From Aplectana chamaeleonis (lineage: Eukaryota; Nematoda; Chromadorea; Rhabditida; Cosmocercidae), in assembly GCA_029168955.1 (NCBI GenBank), contig JAPDOI010000358.1, positions 248,001 through 312,000 on the forward strand: a stretch of 64,000 nucleotides of DNA. The letters run 5' to 3'. The notes below the pieces were generated by a model that was not told where the DNA came from, ran no database searches, and saw only the letters and a list, made by a program, of their open reading frames with translations. The position numbers and the translations under genes were made by a program. Shown piece after piece: positions 34,828 to 46,310 of the stretch (positions are counted from its first letter, which is position 1; each line of letters starts with the position of its first letter).

Positions 34828-34929
34828 GGTGACAGGATGCTCGATCGTACGATACCTCGGTTAGGTCTAAAATAGACAATAAATAAATATAAACACAAAC
34901 ACAATAAATAGAATAATTTTCTTTGTCTA

Positions 34930-36230
34930 CTACATCTTTTTTTCGCATTCTTCTTCGTCTTCCTCTTTTTTTCTGTTCTTCTTCTTCTTGATTTTTCCTT
35001 TTCCTTTTATTACTTTGTTATGTCTGTCCTTTTTTCGATTTTCTTTTCTCTAGCTCAGTCATTTCACTGATTGTTAGGTGACAATATAGAGGATTTTTTT
35101 TTCAGTTTCATGATACAGATATAATTTAACCTTCAAAGTCAAGAACGAAGGGATAAAGAAAATAAGAAGTCATAGGAAAGAGAGGGGAGAACAAAAAAGA
35201 GAGCCTTGGAAGAGAGGAAAAGAAAAAAAGATAGAGAAAAGGAGTAGACACGATAAAGAATTTTAAAGCAAAAAAAGATGCAGTAGAGAAAGAAGATAAG
35301 TAGGAAAAAGGGGAAAAACGAAAAAAATTCAAGTGAAATAACGAAGAGAGGATGAAAGGGGTAAAGGCGAAGAAAAAAAGAGGAAGTGACGAAGAAGAAA
35401 AAAACGGACATGAAGAAAAGAAGACTAGAAGGAAGTCGAATTTAAGAATAGAGAAGACGGAGAAAAAAACGATGACGGAGCAGAGAAGGAAGAGGAAGTA
35501 ACGGGATGAAAGTGAAGGAAGGAACACTAAGTGAAGGAAGGAGAGAAGGAAGAAAGAAAGAAACGAACAAAGAAAGAAGAAATGATGACACGAAAAAAGA
35601 AGAAAAGGCAACACGAGAAAGAAATGAAAAGAAATTGAATTTATTAAATAATGGATAGACGAAGAAAAATGTAAGAAGACGAATTCTATTCTTCATTATC
35701 AAATAAGGTTGAAGATGAAGAAGAAACTTTCGTTGAACCTCAATGTTCATCGTGTTCTAACCTTGCTTCAACCCATTGAAGTCAAATGCTATCTCCATTT
35801 ATGTACTGTGAATACTGGTTTGGATTTATACCCACACGCTAGATTTGCTTTAATTTTGACCAAAATTTTTTTTTGTTTTAACATCGTCATCAATTTCTTG
35901 AATCACTTCTTCTTCATCTTTTCCTTTCCCCTCTTCCTTTCTTTCTCCACATTTTCTTTTTTTTGTTCTCCATCATTTTCTTCAACATCTCCTTTTCCGT
36001 TACTCATCCTTTCATTCAACCTCTTCATCTTCTTCTTTTTTCCTCTTTTGTTTCAGTCGTATTTCCTCATCTTCTTTCTTTCGGTTTTCCTTCTCTTTCC
36101 TCAACCTTCTTCCTCTACATCTGACATATTCTTAACCCTGCTTCTTCTTCCTGCTAATCCCTTCTTTTTTTGGTCCCATTATTTTTCTCTTATTTTCCCT
36201 TTTCAGGCTTTTTTCCCTCTAATTATGTAA
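34930..36230. repeat. Purine/pyrimidine-biased tract with strand switches, about 1.3 kb
   Basis: The + strand is pyrimidine-rich at about 34930-35060 (CTTCTTCTTC, TTTTTCCTTT), strongly purine-rich at about 35125-35700 (long runs of A and G with rare pyrimidines), then pyrimidine-rich again at about 35870-36225. Open frames of 90-173 codons here are phenylalanine/serine/leucine-rich artefacts of composition. Such tracts can form triplex DNA. Confidence 0.85.
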
Positions 36231-37174
36231 TTTCGCATGAACCAGGACGACATTCCTTTTATGAAAAGATCTAACTTAACATCCCGTAATAGTTTGAACG
36301 AGGGGGGGGGGTGAGATTACGGTTTGAAGAGGTGTTGGTTACGATTATATTATTGGAAGGATCCCAAACAAAAAAAAATTGGGATACAATGGAGATGGTC
36401 AAAATAAATAAGCATAAAACTATATTTACCGATGATTTTGAACGACTAAAATCTTCTCAGCGAGGAGCAACCTAGTTGCTATGGATATGAGTTGCTTGAG
36501 AATAAACGCCAAAGAATTCGTAGTATCTAATATTATTTCATTTTGCAAATAAAAATAAAATTTTCAAATATTTACTATTTTACATAAACATTTTTGGCAC
36601 ATAGCTCATTTTTTTAGCGTGAAAGTCTCGCTTCACGTTGAAGATATAAGCGTTAGGTTCATGGACTGAATACTTAATTAAAATGTAAATGTTGTCACTT
36701 CAATCGATCAAAACGACCGTATCACCATCTGAATGAATAAATCGATTCGAATATCATAATCTTCGGAATGCGTGGAAAAGAGAAGTTTTTAGTCACGCTA
36801 CGAGGGGAGGAACTATCTAAAATACCTTCCCTTCCGGCAGACGCTGTAAACTCCTAAATAGAAAGGAACATCGGGATCTCTTCTCTGTAGATCGAAACTC
36901 AGAATACCAGCCATCCACCTAGCCAGGAGAACAGAATGATCTCAAGTGGTCGCGTGATATTCAAAATAATTACGAAATTCTCCGTCAAAGTCGCTGTCTC
37001 ATCCTCGTATTGTATCCATCACACAGAGGAGCGGCGGGCTCGTTCGGCGGCCAGGCCGCTGACCACTCTCCGTCGCTGCGCGCTGACTCTCTTTCTCTGC
37101 CGCTGCACTCATCGCGCGAGAGAGAGGCCGTCGCGCCGCCGTGGGGTGGTAAGTGACCGAAGACGGGCTTCACA
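36231..37174. other. No gene recognised
   Basis: It contains a run of about 10 G (36302-36311) and a GC-rich segment with GCGCGAGAGAGAGG near 37115. The last 300 bp may belong to the truncated Jockey copy that follows, but no protein similarity is visible. Confidence 0.35.
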
Positions 37175-38645
37175 TACTAAATCAGCTTTGGAGCGCGAAA
37201 ACTGCTGGGGCATGTTGCGGCTGTGGAGAGCAGGGTGATCGTGAGCTTTGCGGTCGATGGGTTCAACATGAGAAAGCCCCTGAGAACGGTGGCCGTCGCC
37301 CTCGACCTGAGCAAAGCGTTTGACTGTTAACTTGGGACTGCTGTCCGAGAAACTGCTCAAGTCGTCGCTACCATCGTGACAGAAGCGATGGATTGCAGCG
37401 TTCACGAAAGGCCGCCGGGCTAAGGTTCTGTTCCAGAATCACGTATCCGATAGCATTCCAATAGCAGCCGGTGTTCCGCAAGGCAGAGTGTTGTCCCCTG
37501 CCCTATTCAGCCTGTATCTTGAGGACATTCCCGAGCCTCCCATTGATGTAAAGATTGTTATGTATGCCGACGACATCACCATCATGTGCCAGGACCGTGA
37601 CCTGCAAGTAGCCGCTAACAAGATCAGCGCCTATCTCGTCGGGTTGAAGCTCTTTCTCGATAATATGATGCTCACAGTCTGTGCTGCAAAATCTTCTGTT
37701 TCAGTGTTCACAACAAACACCAAGGAACACAGTGCCCACCCAATGGGATGGTGACCTGTTGCCAGCAGCAAAATTCCCCAAGCTGCTTGGCCTTATTCTT
37801 GATCCGTCACTGAGGTTCCACAAAAACGCGGAACAGAAACAAACAGTCGTCAAGGCTAGGCTTAATATCTTGAGAGCTCTCGGAGGAACATCATGGGGAA
37901 GCAGCCGAGAGACAATATTGAGAACCTACAGAGCAATACTTCAGCCGGCTCTGGAATATGCGGCACCAGTGTGGCAGCTCCTGGAATAAGCTGCAGCGTG
38001 TGCAGAATGCTGCGCTTAGAATTGCTACCGGTTGTGCAAGGAGCTCCCCAATAGAACATCTTCACGCGGAGGCCTGCATATTGCCGGTCAAGGAGCATTG
38101 TGAACTCCAGGCACAGCAGATGTATATTAATGTTCTGAGACAGCCGAATCATCCGACAAAGAGAATCATGAAGCCCATTAGAGAGAGGTCGATTAGGACG
38201 CCGTTCGCCGATGCTCTGCGTAAAGTTGGTGCACAGAGATGGGCCGACTCCAACATGGAAAGGCTTCGTCTTCTGCGTGAGAAGCACACCCAGTTTGTTC
38301 GAGGATGTCTAACGAAGGCGGCTGTGAATCCTATTTTAGGAGCAGTGCCGCCTCGGGTTTGCGAGTCCGAGTCTCAACTCGGCAGACGAGCCAGATGTGC
38401 TCTTGCCTCGCTGCGCTGTGGTCACTCTATTCTGCTCATGTCTTACGTCAACAAGATCGACAGCAGCCGACCAGACGCATGCCCGGACTGTGGTGCTCCC
38501 GGACACGACACGGCGCACTTGTTCATGTGCCCGAAGAGACCTACCTCCTTAACCACAATGAACCTTTGGACGAATCCTGTGAAGGCCGCCCAGTTCCTCA
38601 ACCTATGACAAAAAACCACTTTGAGGCTGCAGAAGAAGAAGAGCA
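37175..38645 (+). pseudogene. 5'-truncated Jockey-type retrotransposon (RT to 3' end)
   Basis: Similarity to the Jockey element at 56803-60720 begins around 37230 (SFAVDGFNMRKPLRTVAVAL, DLSKAFD). A small deletion or shift follows, then AAGVPQGRVLSPALFSLYLE and the catalytic VMYADDITIM. Frames change near 37745 and 37975. The rest is long and intact: WNKLQRVQNAALRIATGCAR, PVKEHCELQAQQMYINVLRQ, LGRRARCALASLRCGHS and the cysteine/histidine end CPDCGAPGHDTAHLFMCP, stopping after AAQFLNL at 38606-38608. The 3' end is CTGCAGAAGAAGAAGAG, the same (GAA)n-like tail as the other copy. It is in sense orientation to rps-28. Confidence 0.9.
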
Positions 38646-39079
38646 GGGTATGTGGGTGGATCTGCAGCCAATTAACATAGGTCATTAGGGGTAAGTACTA
38701 AACTTGTCAGATTTCGTACTCATGACACGTCATCGATCGATAATCAATACTAACGATTTTCGCTCTTATTGCACGAAATGCGACGTGTAGTGGTACCTGT
38801 TGATGGGTATGGATCTCTTGGTTTGGGAATTTTACTCATCAAACATTATCGATTAATACCAATCAATAATATAGATTTTTCGCCTGTTTCACAAACTGCC
38901 GCAATGAGTGTTGATTGTTGATGGTCTAACTAGGGAACCTCGCATGGTGTACCCCCGGATTGGAAAGCTGATAAATGTTTTCTAGTCAACTCTAGCACGC
39001 CCTCTTCAAATCTGAACTCGGATTTTGCAAAGGGCATCTGCGAAAGAAGTTATAGCCTGTCAACGTTCGTATTTCCCGC

Positions 39080-39840
39080 CTTTTTTTCGATGAAAAACGC
39101 TTATTAGGGTTTGCGAAATCGGGAAGCGGACCTCGTGCTTGTGTTCAGCGCCCAAAATTACCCCACTGAGCAAATTTTGGGTGAAGGCACATTTTCCAAA
39201 CTTTGCGCAGACTGAGAGCGTTTTGGACTTGAGCGTATTTTCGGTTGGGCGCTCATTTATACCTCTGGAAGCGTTTGAAAATGTTGCAGATTTCACTCAA
39301 GATCCTTCCAGGCGGGTTATTTGGGGCGCTGATCACGATCCGCGGGTTTATTTGACGATTCTACGAGCTTTTCGACTTGATTCGTTCAAAGCCGCCCATC
39401 GGGGGGGGGGGAAGTTGATGACAAATCGCGACGTTTGCCGATTTCCGGAGTGCTACGATAGATATGGCTCAAACTGTTGCTCTGGGGTTTTTTTGCAGTG
39501 CTAAACACTAATCTGCATTCCGTTTATCGATTTTTGATAGATTACGGTGGGTATACTGTAGCTTGGTCAGTCTCAGATTTGGCTCAAAATTTCTCTGTGG
39601 GTGTTATTTGGGACGCCGAACACGAATTTGAGGTTCATTTTCTGATTTTCGACATTTTAAGGTAGGTGAAGCCATCTAGAAGGCATTATGCCCACCGTAA
39701 CCTACAGTAACCATAAGTCTAGCGACAAACAGGCCCCAGATTGGCGTTCAGCGCCCTGAATAACCGCCAGTTGAAAGTTTTGAGCCGAATCCGAAAATTT
39801 GCTTTAAAACACCCTAAAAATTGGGGTACCATCCATTACC
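39080..39840 (+). repeat. Dispersed repeat R2, copy a
   Basis: Shared blocks include TGAGCAAATTTTGGGTGAAG, GGCACATTTTCCAAACTTTG, GTTTATCGATTTTTGATAG and TTACGGTGGGTATACTGTAG, followed by a mirrored CCCACCGTAACCTACAGTAA. Similar series are at 41180-42480, 46311-47620 and 48940-49740. The unit is partly self-complementary. No coding meaning seen. Confidence 0.7.
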
Positions 39841-39869
39841 TTTTCACGAAGGTTCAAAAACGCTCTTAA

Positions 39870-40343
39870 AGGCACAGTCCAACCTCAGAGATAATTTTTG
39901 ATAGCTTGGTCCGGTCGCCCTATATAGCAACCCTGCCAAGCGCGAAATCTCAATTCGCTCTAATAAGCGGGAAAAAGCTAGGAAAAAGTCGGTCACGCCC
40001 CCTTGAAAGAAAAAATGGGTTACGCCCACTGGCAGGTTTCCGACCTTAATAGGGAAGAGGCGCGCGAATAATTTCATTCAAAACCTATGTTCTTCCTTTT
40101 GTTTTCGGTCTGGCTTTATATTGTGACCTGCTTCAGAATGATTGCTGCGAATAACGAGAAAATACAGGCTCGAGACAACTCGTCCGCGAACTTCTACCAG
40201 TTCAAATTCAAAATATTTGAGGAGCCGTAACTCAGTTCGTAGTGAGTTCTGAGCGATTCTGGAGACACCATTGTGATCAGCGTGAAATTTTCTCCAAGAT
40301 AGGCAGAAAAACGAAAAATCGATTCTGAGCTTGGACTGTGGCT
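39870..40343 (+). mobile_element. TTAA-type MITE, family D
   Basis: AGGCACAGTCCAACCTCAGA and the mirrored CTTGGACTGTGGCT lie inside TTAA (39866-39869 and 40344-40347). The right third (CCGTAACTCAGTTCG, GATTCTGGAGACACCATTGT) is shared with the partial copies at 11470-11635 and 46050-46310 and resembles family B. Confidence 0.8.
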
Positions 40344-40480
40344 TTAACTACTCAGAAACTCAACGGGTCCGGCCGTAGGGGCGGCATTAAGAATCGAGGT
40401 AGCGCGCGCCAAAACTAGCACAAACGCGCTATGGGGACGGCATAGCGCAATCTGTAATCAAGAACTATGTAGGCGCGCGC

Positions 40481-40600
40481 TTGTCTCAGCCCAACCGCGC
40501 TTGGCATAGCCTAAACGCGCCTGGCATAGCCCAAACGCGCTTGGCATAGCCTAAACGCGCCTGGCATAGTCCAAACGCGCTTGGCATAGCCTAAACGCGC
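40481..40600 (+). repeat. 20-bp tandem repeat, six units
   Basis: The unit TTGGCATAGCCTAAACGCGC alternates with CTGGCATAGCCCAAACGCGC in strict 20-bp steps, so a 40-bp higher-order dimer is visible. The first unit is diverged. Confidence 0.95.
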
Positions 40601-41179
40601 TATCATGGAGATCTTAGCGCTGTTTGATATTAAGTACTTGCAAGGCGCGCTACGGGAAGCGCGAAAGACCCTCTGAAACCGCGCTACCGCTAGCGCTCTA
40701 CACGAAGCGCGCTACCAGTGGCGCGCGAACGACTCCACGTCGTTTTCCATTCTAAACATCCTTTCCAATCTTTCAAACGCTTAATAGCCTGTCGTTTGTG
40801 TGAGAAGAAAGCAATATTCTTCTCTTATGTCCCCTATTCAGGTTTTTCCTTGATTTATTTCGCTTCAATGGCTCGTTTTGAACAGCGATTAAATAACTTG
40901 TGAATCCGAAGTGTGAGAAGATTGATGAAACGATGGTGGAATTTGAGTGTGCCTCACTAGGTCCTGCTCCAGATTTCCTGCTAGTAAAAAAAACAGTGCT
41001 CTTACAGTTGCGAGTATGCAACAGCACATAAACAATCCGAGCTCAAAACTCGCTTATGCTTCGGAAAATTCAAAAAACGAGCTTTTTCTTAGCTTTTGGA
41101 AAAAGCCGTAACCAAAAGGCAACTTTCGGGGTGTTCCAAAACAATCTTTTTTGGATTTGGCTTTCTAGAGATTGTTTCA

Positions 41180-42480
41180 GGTGCTGGTACGGGGCTTTTC
41201 CCTGACAAGGGAACTACTTTTAGTCAGCCTGTCTTTTAGATGAAATATACGTTTCTCACCGTTTTCAGCGTAGAATACGATGTCTTCGCAGCTGCCTGAA
41301 GCCTCTCTGAAAAATGTTTCAAGCGTTTTTCGCCAGATTTCCGTACCTATTGTACCTTCCGAAACAAGCATTAGTCTTTGAAGAATCTGTACGGGACCTC
41401 ATAATTGTGTTCAGCCCCTAAAACTACCCCCTGAGCAAATTTTGTGTGAAGGCACATTTTCCAAACTTCGCGCAGGCTGATACCTTTTTGGACTTCTACG
41501 GATTTGCGGTTGGGCGTTTATTTATACCAGTTAGAAGGCTCTTGAAGCGTTTTTGAAAATTTCCAGATTTCACTTGCAATCTTATGTACTAGGTGGGTTA
41601 TTTGGGCCGCTGCTCACCAATCCGAGAATCGTTTATCGATTTTTGACAGATTACGGTGGGTATACGGTAGTTTCGTCAGTCTCAGATTTTACTCAAAATT
41701 TCTGGGCGGGGGTTATTTGGGGGTGCTGAACACGAATTCAATGACCATTTGTCGACTTTCGAATAATTGAGGTGGGTTTTGCCCCTGAATGGCATGATAT
41801 CTACGGTAACCTACAGTAAACCTCAGAATCGCGACAAACCCACTCGAGATTCGTGTTCAACACCTAAGATTACCTTAAGACTACATACAAGGTCTGAGCC
41901 AAATCCGAGTTTTTTCTTTCAAAACACCCTAACCTTTCATGGGGGGTGAAACCCCTACCTTGCCGCCGGACTTTAAAAACGCGTGTAACTTTTTAAGTGT
42001 TTTTAGGCAATTGCGAAGAACATAATTGGACTCTACGCCAATAAATGTTCTAGAGAAGCACATTTTATACGTAATGGCCAGGCTGACAAAAAGTAGTTGC
42101 CTTGTGAGGAAATTTTCGCTAGCCAAAAAAACGACTTTTAGCGATGCAACGATAATATTGCCTCCAACCTCTTCAAAGGAGTTTTCGGGCTACCTAACAC
42201 GAATCAGATCGTTTATCCATTTTTCTTGGCTTAACGGTGGGTATACGAAAGCTTGGTCGAAGTCTCAGATTGGGCTCAAAAATTCCTTGTAGAAGTGGGA
42301 CGCCAAATACAGATTTGAGGATAACTTGTCAATGCTCGAAATACTAAGATAGGTGCCCAACTTAGTACGCATTATGCCTACCGTAACTTACAGTAACCCC
42401 CAGACTAGCAACAGAAGGATCCCCGATTCGTGATCAGCGCCCGAGATTACCCCATTTGAAACTTTTGAGCGGAATTCAGA
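41180..42480. repeat. Dispersed repeat R2, copy b
   Basis: It contains two TACGGTGGGTATACG blocks (about 41652 and 42235), mirrored TACCGTAAC..TACAGTAA blocks (about 42380), and at its ends a mirrored pair around CAGCCTGTC / GCCAGGCTGACAAAAAGTAG. This suggests its own decayed inverted ends. Confidence 0.6.
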
Positions 42481-43003
42481 AAAGTTATTGGAACATCTCG
42501 AAAATTCCCTGATGAAATTCGAAAACATCTCGGAGAAAAAGATTCACCTGTGCGTGAAGCTATAAACACGCCCTTTTCAGAATCCCCCGAGGCACTAAGA
42601 AAATTATGAGCAGGGACTATTCATGTACTGTCACACTCCTACAACACTTTGAAGACGATTTTGCAGAAATTTAAAGAAAGCTATAATCAAGGAATTGTTC
42701 GCAAAGGTGGTGCTAATCCTTTTTTCGTCGCCGTATTCGTGGTTGATTGGACGCGTATTCGTAAAAAATTGAAAAACAGTCTTCCTTGAGAATTTTGTTG
42801 GTAACAACACAGTTTAAATGTAAGCAAACGTTTCCTTTTGGACAAGGCTGATCAATGCACCAAGGGAAAACGCGCGCTTGGCATTGGCGCGGGCTAGCCT
42901 TCCGGTTCTTGATAGAAGGCAAGCAGGCGCGCGCTATGGGCCTCTTCTAGCGCCAGCACAACCGCGCTAGTTTTGGCGCGCGCTACCGGGTTTCTTAATG
43001 CCG

Positions 43004-43167
43004 CCCCAGATTTCTGTCGGGTCAAACCCCTTTCCGTTTTCGCCCCTCACTTCTTCCAACTGAGACGACGTGGGGGAGAAATAAAATTTATTCTCCCCCC
43101 ATGTCTTCTCACTTGGGACTACGTGGAGGAACAATGCTAAAGGGTCCGACCCGACAGAAATCTGGGG
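43004..43167. mobile_element. Foldback MITE, 164 bp
   Basis: CCCCAGATTTCTGTCGGGTC at the left is exactly mirrored at the right. The arms continue with about 75% symmetry around a GGGGGAGAATAAA-type centre. Confidence 0.8.
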
Positions 43168-43576
43168 ATGGACCCCGTTCGAGCTGGGGTCGGACCCGGC
43201 GAATGTCGGAGATGTTCAGAGGTGTCCGTTGCAAAATCCGATGTCAGATTCGGAGACAGCGGAGCAGAATTAACCACAAAACATTCATCATCATTTAAAT
43301 GGTGGGGACGGCCATGCGAGGTTCCTAGTAAGTACCTTGCTTGGGAAATTGTTTTCATCATGCAAAATCGAATATTTATGATCAATACTATCGATTTTTC
43401 ACCTGTTGCGCAAAATGCGGCTAAGAGTGGAGTTTTTTATGGTTGTGCGTCACAAGTTTCAGAAGTTGCACTCATACGACAAAATCGTCTGTTAGATGTT
43501 TCATCTTCCCAAACTGGAAATCGTTGAGCAAAATTCATGTCAGAAAGGGAACCTTCAGGAAAAATATGTGAATTAT

Positions 43577-44039
43577 CTGAAAATTTAGCTTCCTGGCAAA
43601 AGTACCGATTTGGTAATGTCAAAAAAAAGTTTCAAAAATGTCTTGAAATATCAAAAAATGATTTGGCTTGAAATAGCCTGAAGTAGTAAAAAAGCTAGGA
43701 AATGAAGTGAACGTTAAGCCATTTTCGAAATCTGTAATAAGGGAATCAGCATAGGTCAAGCTAGGTGAACGCAACGCTCCATTCCATTTCGTGCTTGATT
43801 TCGTTTTGATAAGCTTAACGGAGAAGCTTGTGAAATCTGATCTCTCTGTCTTTACTTATCGCTAAATAGTTTATTATTGACCGCTAAATCTTATTTTTAG
43901 TTATTCCACTTCATTTCCTAGCTTTTTTACTACTTCAGGCTATTCTAAGCCAAATCATTTTTTGATATTTCAAGACATTTTCGAAACATTTTTTTGACAT
44001 TACCAAATCGGTACTTTTACCAGGAAGCTAAATTTTCAG
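43577..44039. mobile_element. Foldback element FB2, relative of FB1
   Basis: Arms of about 170 bp: CTGAAAATTTAGCTTCCTGG with CAAAAGTACCGATTTGG, CTTGAAATATCAAAAAATGA and GTAGTAAAAAAGCTAGGAAA are mirrored. The termini resemble FB1 (CCTGAAGGTTTAGGTTCCTG). No target duplication. Confidence 0.75.
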
Positions 44040-44119
44040 AATGAGCCGTATATTTGTTTTTTTTTCTTTATTTATTCTTTAAATTTGTTTTACTAATTAT
44101 TTTTGTTTATGTGCTCATA

Positions 44120-44268
44120 AGGGCCCTCAGAGTAGCGTCGCTGCGAAATTCGCTGTCGCAGGGATTGTAAAAACATAGGCTGTGTTACGTAGTACTGCGT
44201 AGCACTCCCCATCTTTTGTACAATTCCTGCGACAGCGAATTTCGCGGCGACGCCACTCTGAAAGGCCC
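44120..44268. mobile_element. MITE with TA flanks, 149 bp
   Basis: AGGGCCCTCAGAGTAGCGTC with TGCGAAATTCGCTGTCGCAG is mirrored at the right (about 44221-44268). TA lies on both sides. The loop holds CTGCGTAGCACTCCCCATC, also found upstream of rps-28. Confidence 0.75.
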
Positions 44269-44329
44269 TATAGGGTTCGTTTTTTCTGCGACTTCTGTCG
44301 TAACTCCGTTGGCACATCAAAGTAGACCT

Positions 44330-44590
44330 TAAAGGAGTAGTCCACGCTCGTGAGTAAAATTTGGTATTATGGACCGGCCGCTGTGCGTAGCAACCCTGCC
44401 GAAGCAGAATTTCAACTCTCCAGAATAAGCGAGAAAAATGGCTCGATGACATTGCTCACCTGCTTGCGTACGCGTTGCGGTCCGGTGAGTGTCGCGGCGA
44501 ACGCGGAAAGCCCACCATCGTGTGGAAGAGTCTTCAGCACCAAATACGGGAAAACGGTCAATGCTAGTGATATAAAATGAACGCGGCAAA
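44330..44590 (+). repeat. Dispersed repeat R3, copy 1
   Basis: It begins TTAAAGGAGTAGTCCACGCT and carries CATTGCTCACC and CGGAAAGCCCACCATCGTGT. The last part recurs inverted at 46484-46800. Both translate as RTRCG.VS and PPSCGRVFST, but I see no gene around either copy. Confidence 0.55.
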
Positions 44591-44845
44591 GCAAATAATG
44601 CTCCCAGACATGCCAGTATGCTTGATTTTGTTTAAATGTTGAGATGTCGCCTCGCCGCCCATTTCGTCGCGCGCGACGCTCATAAACCGCGACGCAGAAC
44701 CCACGGGTGGGCAATGACCGCTCCCCGAGAAAAATTGAGCGTCCGCTCCTCCCCCTCTGAGTTTTCGCCGAGAAATAATGCTCTCCAGGTATAATATTGT
44801 GCATTCCAGAGGCATGATTCAGATGTCAACACCTCCTTCAGTTCG

Positions 44846-45797
44846 ATTACCCAAGACAAAACGGGTTTTAGCAGCCGAGACCCTATGCTACCGTGGCCCT
44901 CACATTCGTCGTCGAACGCGTTATCGTTTCATCGAGCGCCAGAATCGCACCCAAGTGGGATTTGAGGTTAATCGTAAGATCAGCCACTTGGTGGTTTTCT
45001 ATTTAAATCGCTTCATTTTTTTTTCAACTCCATGGTTCAACACCACAATTTGCAAATCAGTCGAGGTTTCTATATTAGTCGCTCAGAGATTAGGGAACCG
45101 CCGGTGAACTATTCTATCACTTTTCGCCCTTCGTAACTAAAGAAGCACTGCACCATGACAAAGATGTCGTACGTTTACTACAGTCAACCCTTTTACGACC
45201 GCGTATTTCACCACAGAAACGTGTTTTTCAAGTATCGGGTGCTATCGCAGCGGGGGGGGCAATATGGCTTGATGCGTTTGGCCTTGCCCCTCTTACCGTG
45301 CCGCACTAAATTTGAGCACCTACCCGAAGTTTCTCTCCTCTGCCAAAGCTGGGAGAGTCGTTGCGGCATGAAAAATCGGTCGTGGCGAAGTGCGACACCA
45401 CAGTGCCCCCCTCCCGCTGAGGTAGCACGAAATATCGAATTCCTCATCATACACTCAGTTCATATAAAGATGGACTTCTAGAAGATAAGAAACGATGGGC
45501 TAACGAAAGAAATTGCACCGAGACTTATCCTAACAGCGGAAATCGATAAAGCAATCCATAAATGGGTTCATGACATATCAAAATTAAAAAAAAATTCAGC
45601 TTAATCCTGAGCTTCACACGAAATCATATATCCTAACCTGAATCCTAAAAAAAAACACTCCCAGTGGCTGACCTCAGCCTCGAATTCCACTTGGGTGCGA
45701 TGGTGGCGCTCGGTGATAGGATAACGCGCTCCACGGCGAACGTGAGGGTTACGCTAGCACATGATCCCGGCTGTTGAAATCCGTTTTGTTTACCCAA
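44846..45797. mobile_element. Foldback element FB3
   Basis: Arms of about 125 bp: 44846-44970 (ACAAAACGG, CCGTGGCCCTCACATTCG, GAACGCGTTATC, CGCACCCAAGTGG) mirror 45680-45797. The arms are about 75-80% similar. The interior has a 108-codon open frame (45155-45481) that I do not recognise. Confidence 0.65.
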
Positions 45798-46049
45798 GTT
45801 TGAGGTACGTGGATCTCGCTCAGCTACTGGAAGCTCCGCCTAACCGCTGGCGGCTCGGCAAGCCGGCGACGGCTGAGTCTCAGTTACCTTTATTACTTTT
45901 CGTTATTTCTTGGCTGTTTCTTGTCCAATCGTGAAAAGCCGAGAAATAGTCGCGAAATAACCTACCAGGAGCCGCTGCGGAGCCTGGTGGGCTATTTCAA
46001 GGCCAAAACTCCCAGAGCTCCCTCCCCCCAAATCAGCAGCCATTCCCAC

Positions 46050-46310
46050 TTCGGGGTTTTCGGGCTCAATAGGGAGGAGACGCAGAATGGATTTTGATAG
46101 CGATCTATGTCCATCTGTTTGTTACCGGTCTAGTTTTGCAGTATGGTCTGCTCCGGTGAGATGGCCGCGAACGACGAGAAAAAACAGGCCCGTCTACGAA
46201 ATTCTTGCTCTTCAAATTCACAATCTTGGAGAGGCCATAACTTCGTTCGTAGTGGGTTCTGAGCTATTCTGGAGACACCATTGTGATCAGCCCAAAGTTC
46301 TCTCTGTTAA
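46050..46310 (+). repeat. Partial TTAA-type MITE, family D
   Basis: AATAGGGAGGAGACGC, GGCCATAACTTCGTTCGTAG and GATTCTGGAGACACCATTGT follow family D (39870-40343) in order. Both ends are missing. Confidence 0.6.

Larger units (their letters stand above)
31240..34870 (-). mobile_element. Nearly full-length CR1-like LINE, antisense in the rps-28 intron
   Basis: From 34870 down: a short 5' UTR, ORF1 (34827-34114), ORF2 with endonuclease and reverse transcriptase (34117 to about 31297), and a 3' end in which GCTCTTATGAAAAAA occurs twice (31240-31279), like the short 3' repeats that end CR1 elements. The family differs from the LINE at 13980-19440. ORF1 is intact but ORF2 has frameshifts and a stop, so this copy cannot move by itself. 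No target duplication was identified. Confidence 0.85.
40378..43007. mobile_element. Inverted-repeat element (GGGGCGGCATTAAGAA termini)
   Basis: GGGGCGGCATTAAGAA, a few variable bases, then GGTAGCGCGCGCCAAAACTA is present at the left end and mirrored at 42958-43007. Subterminal sequence at both ends is rich in GGCGCGCGC and GCTTGGCAT. The left end carries a 20-bp tandem; the interior holds repeat R2 copy b. Its right end shares CCCC with the foldback at 43004-43167, so no target duplication can be read. Confidence 0.7.

Noticed and set aside
31240..34870. Functional LINE locus
   Set aside because: ORF1 is intact, but ORF2 has frameshifts near 33190, 32950 and 31450 and a stop near 32452.
34381..34875. 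164-codon + strand open frame
   Set aside because: It is antisense to the clearly homologous LINE ORF1.
35126..36230. Open frames of 90-173 codons rich in Phe, Ser and Leu, membrane-like
   Set aside because: They are produced by the purine/pyrimidine bias and have no other coding feature.
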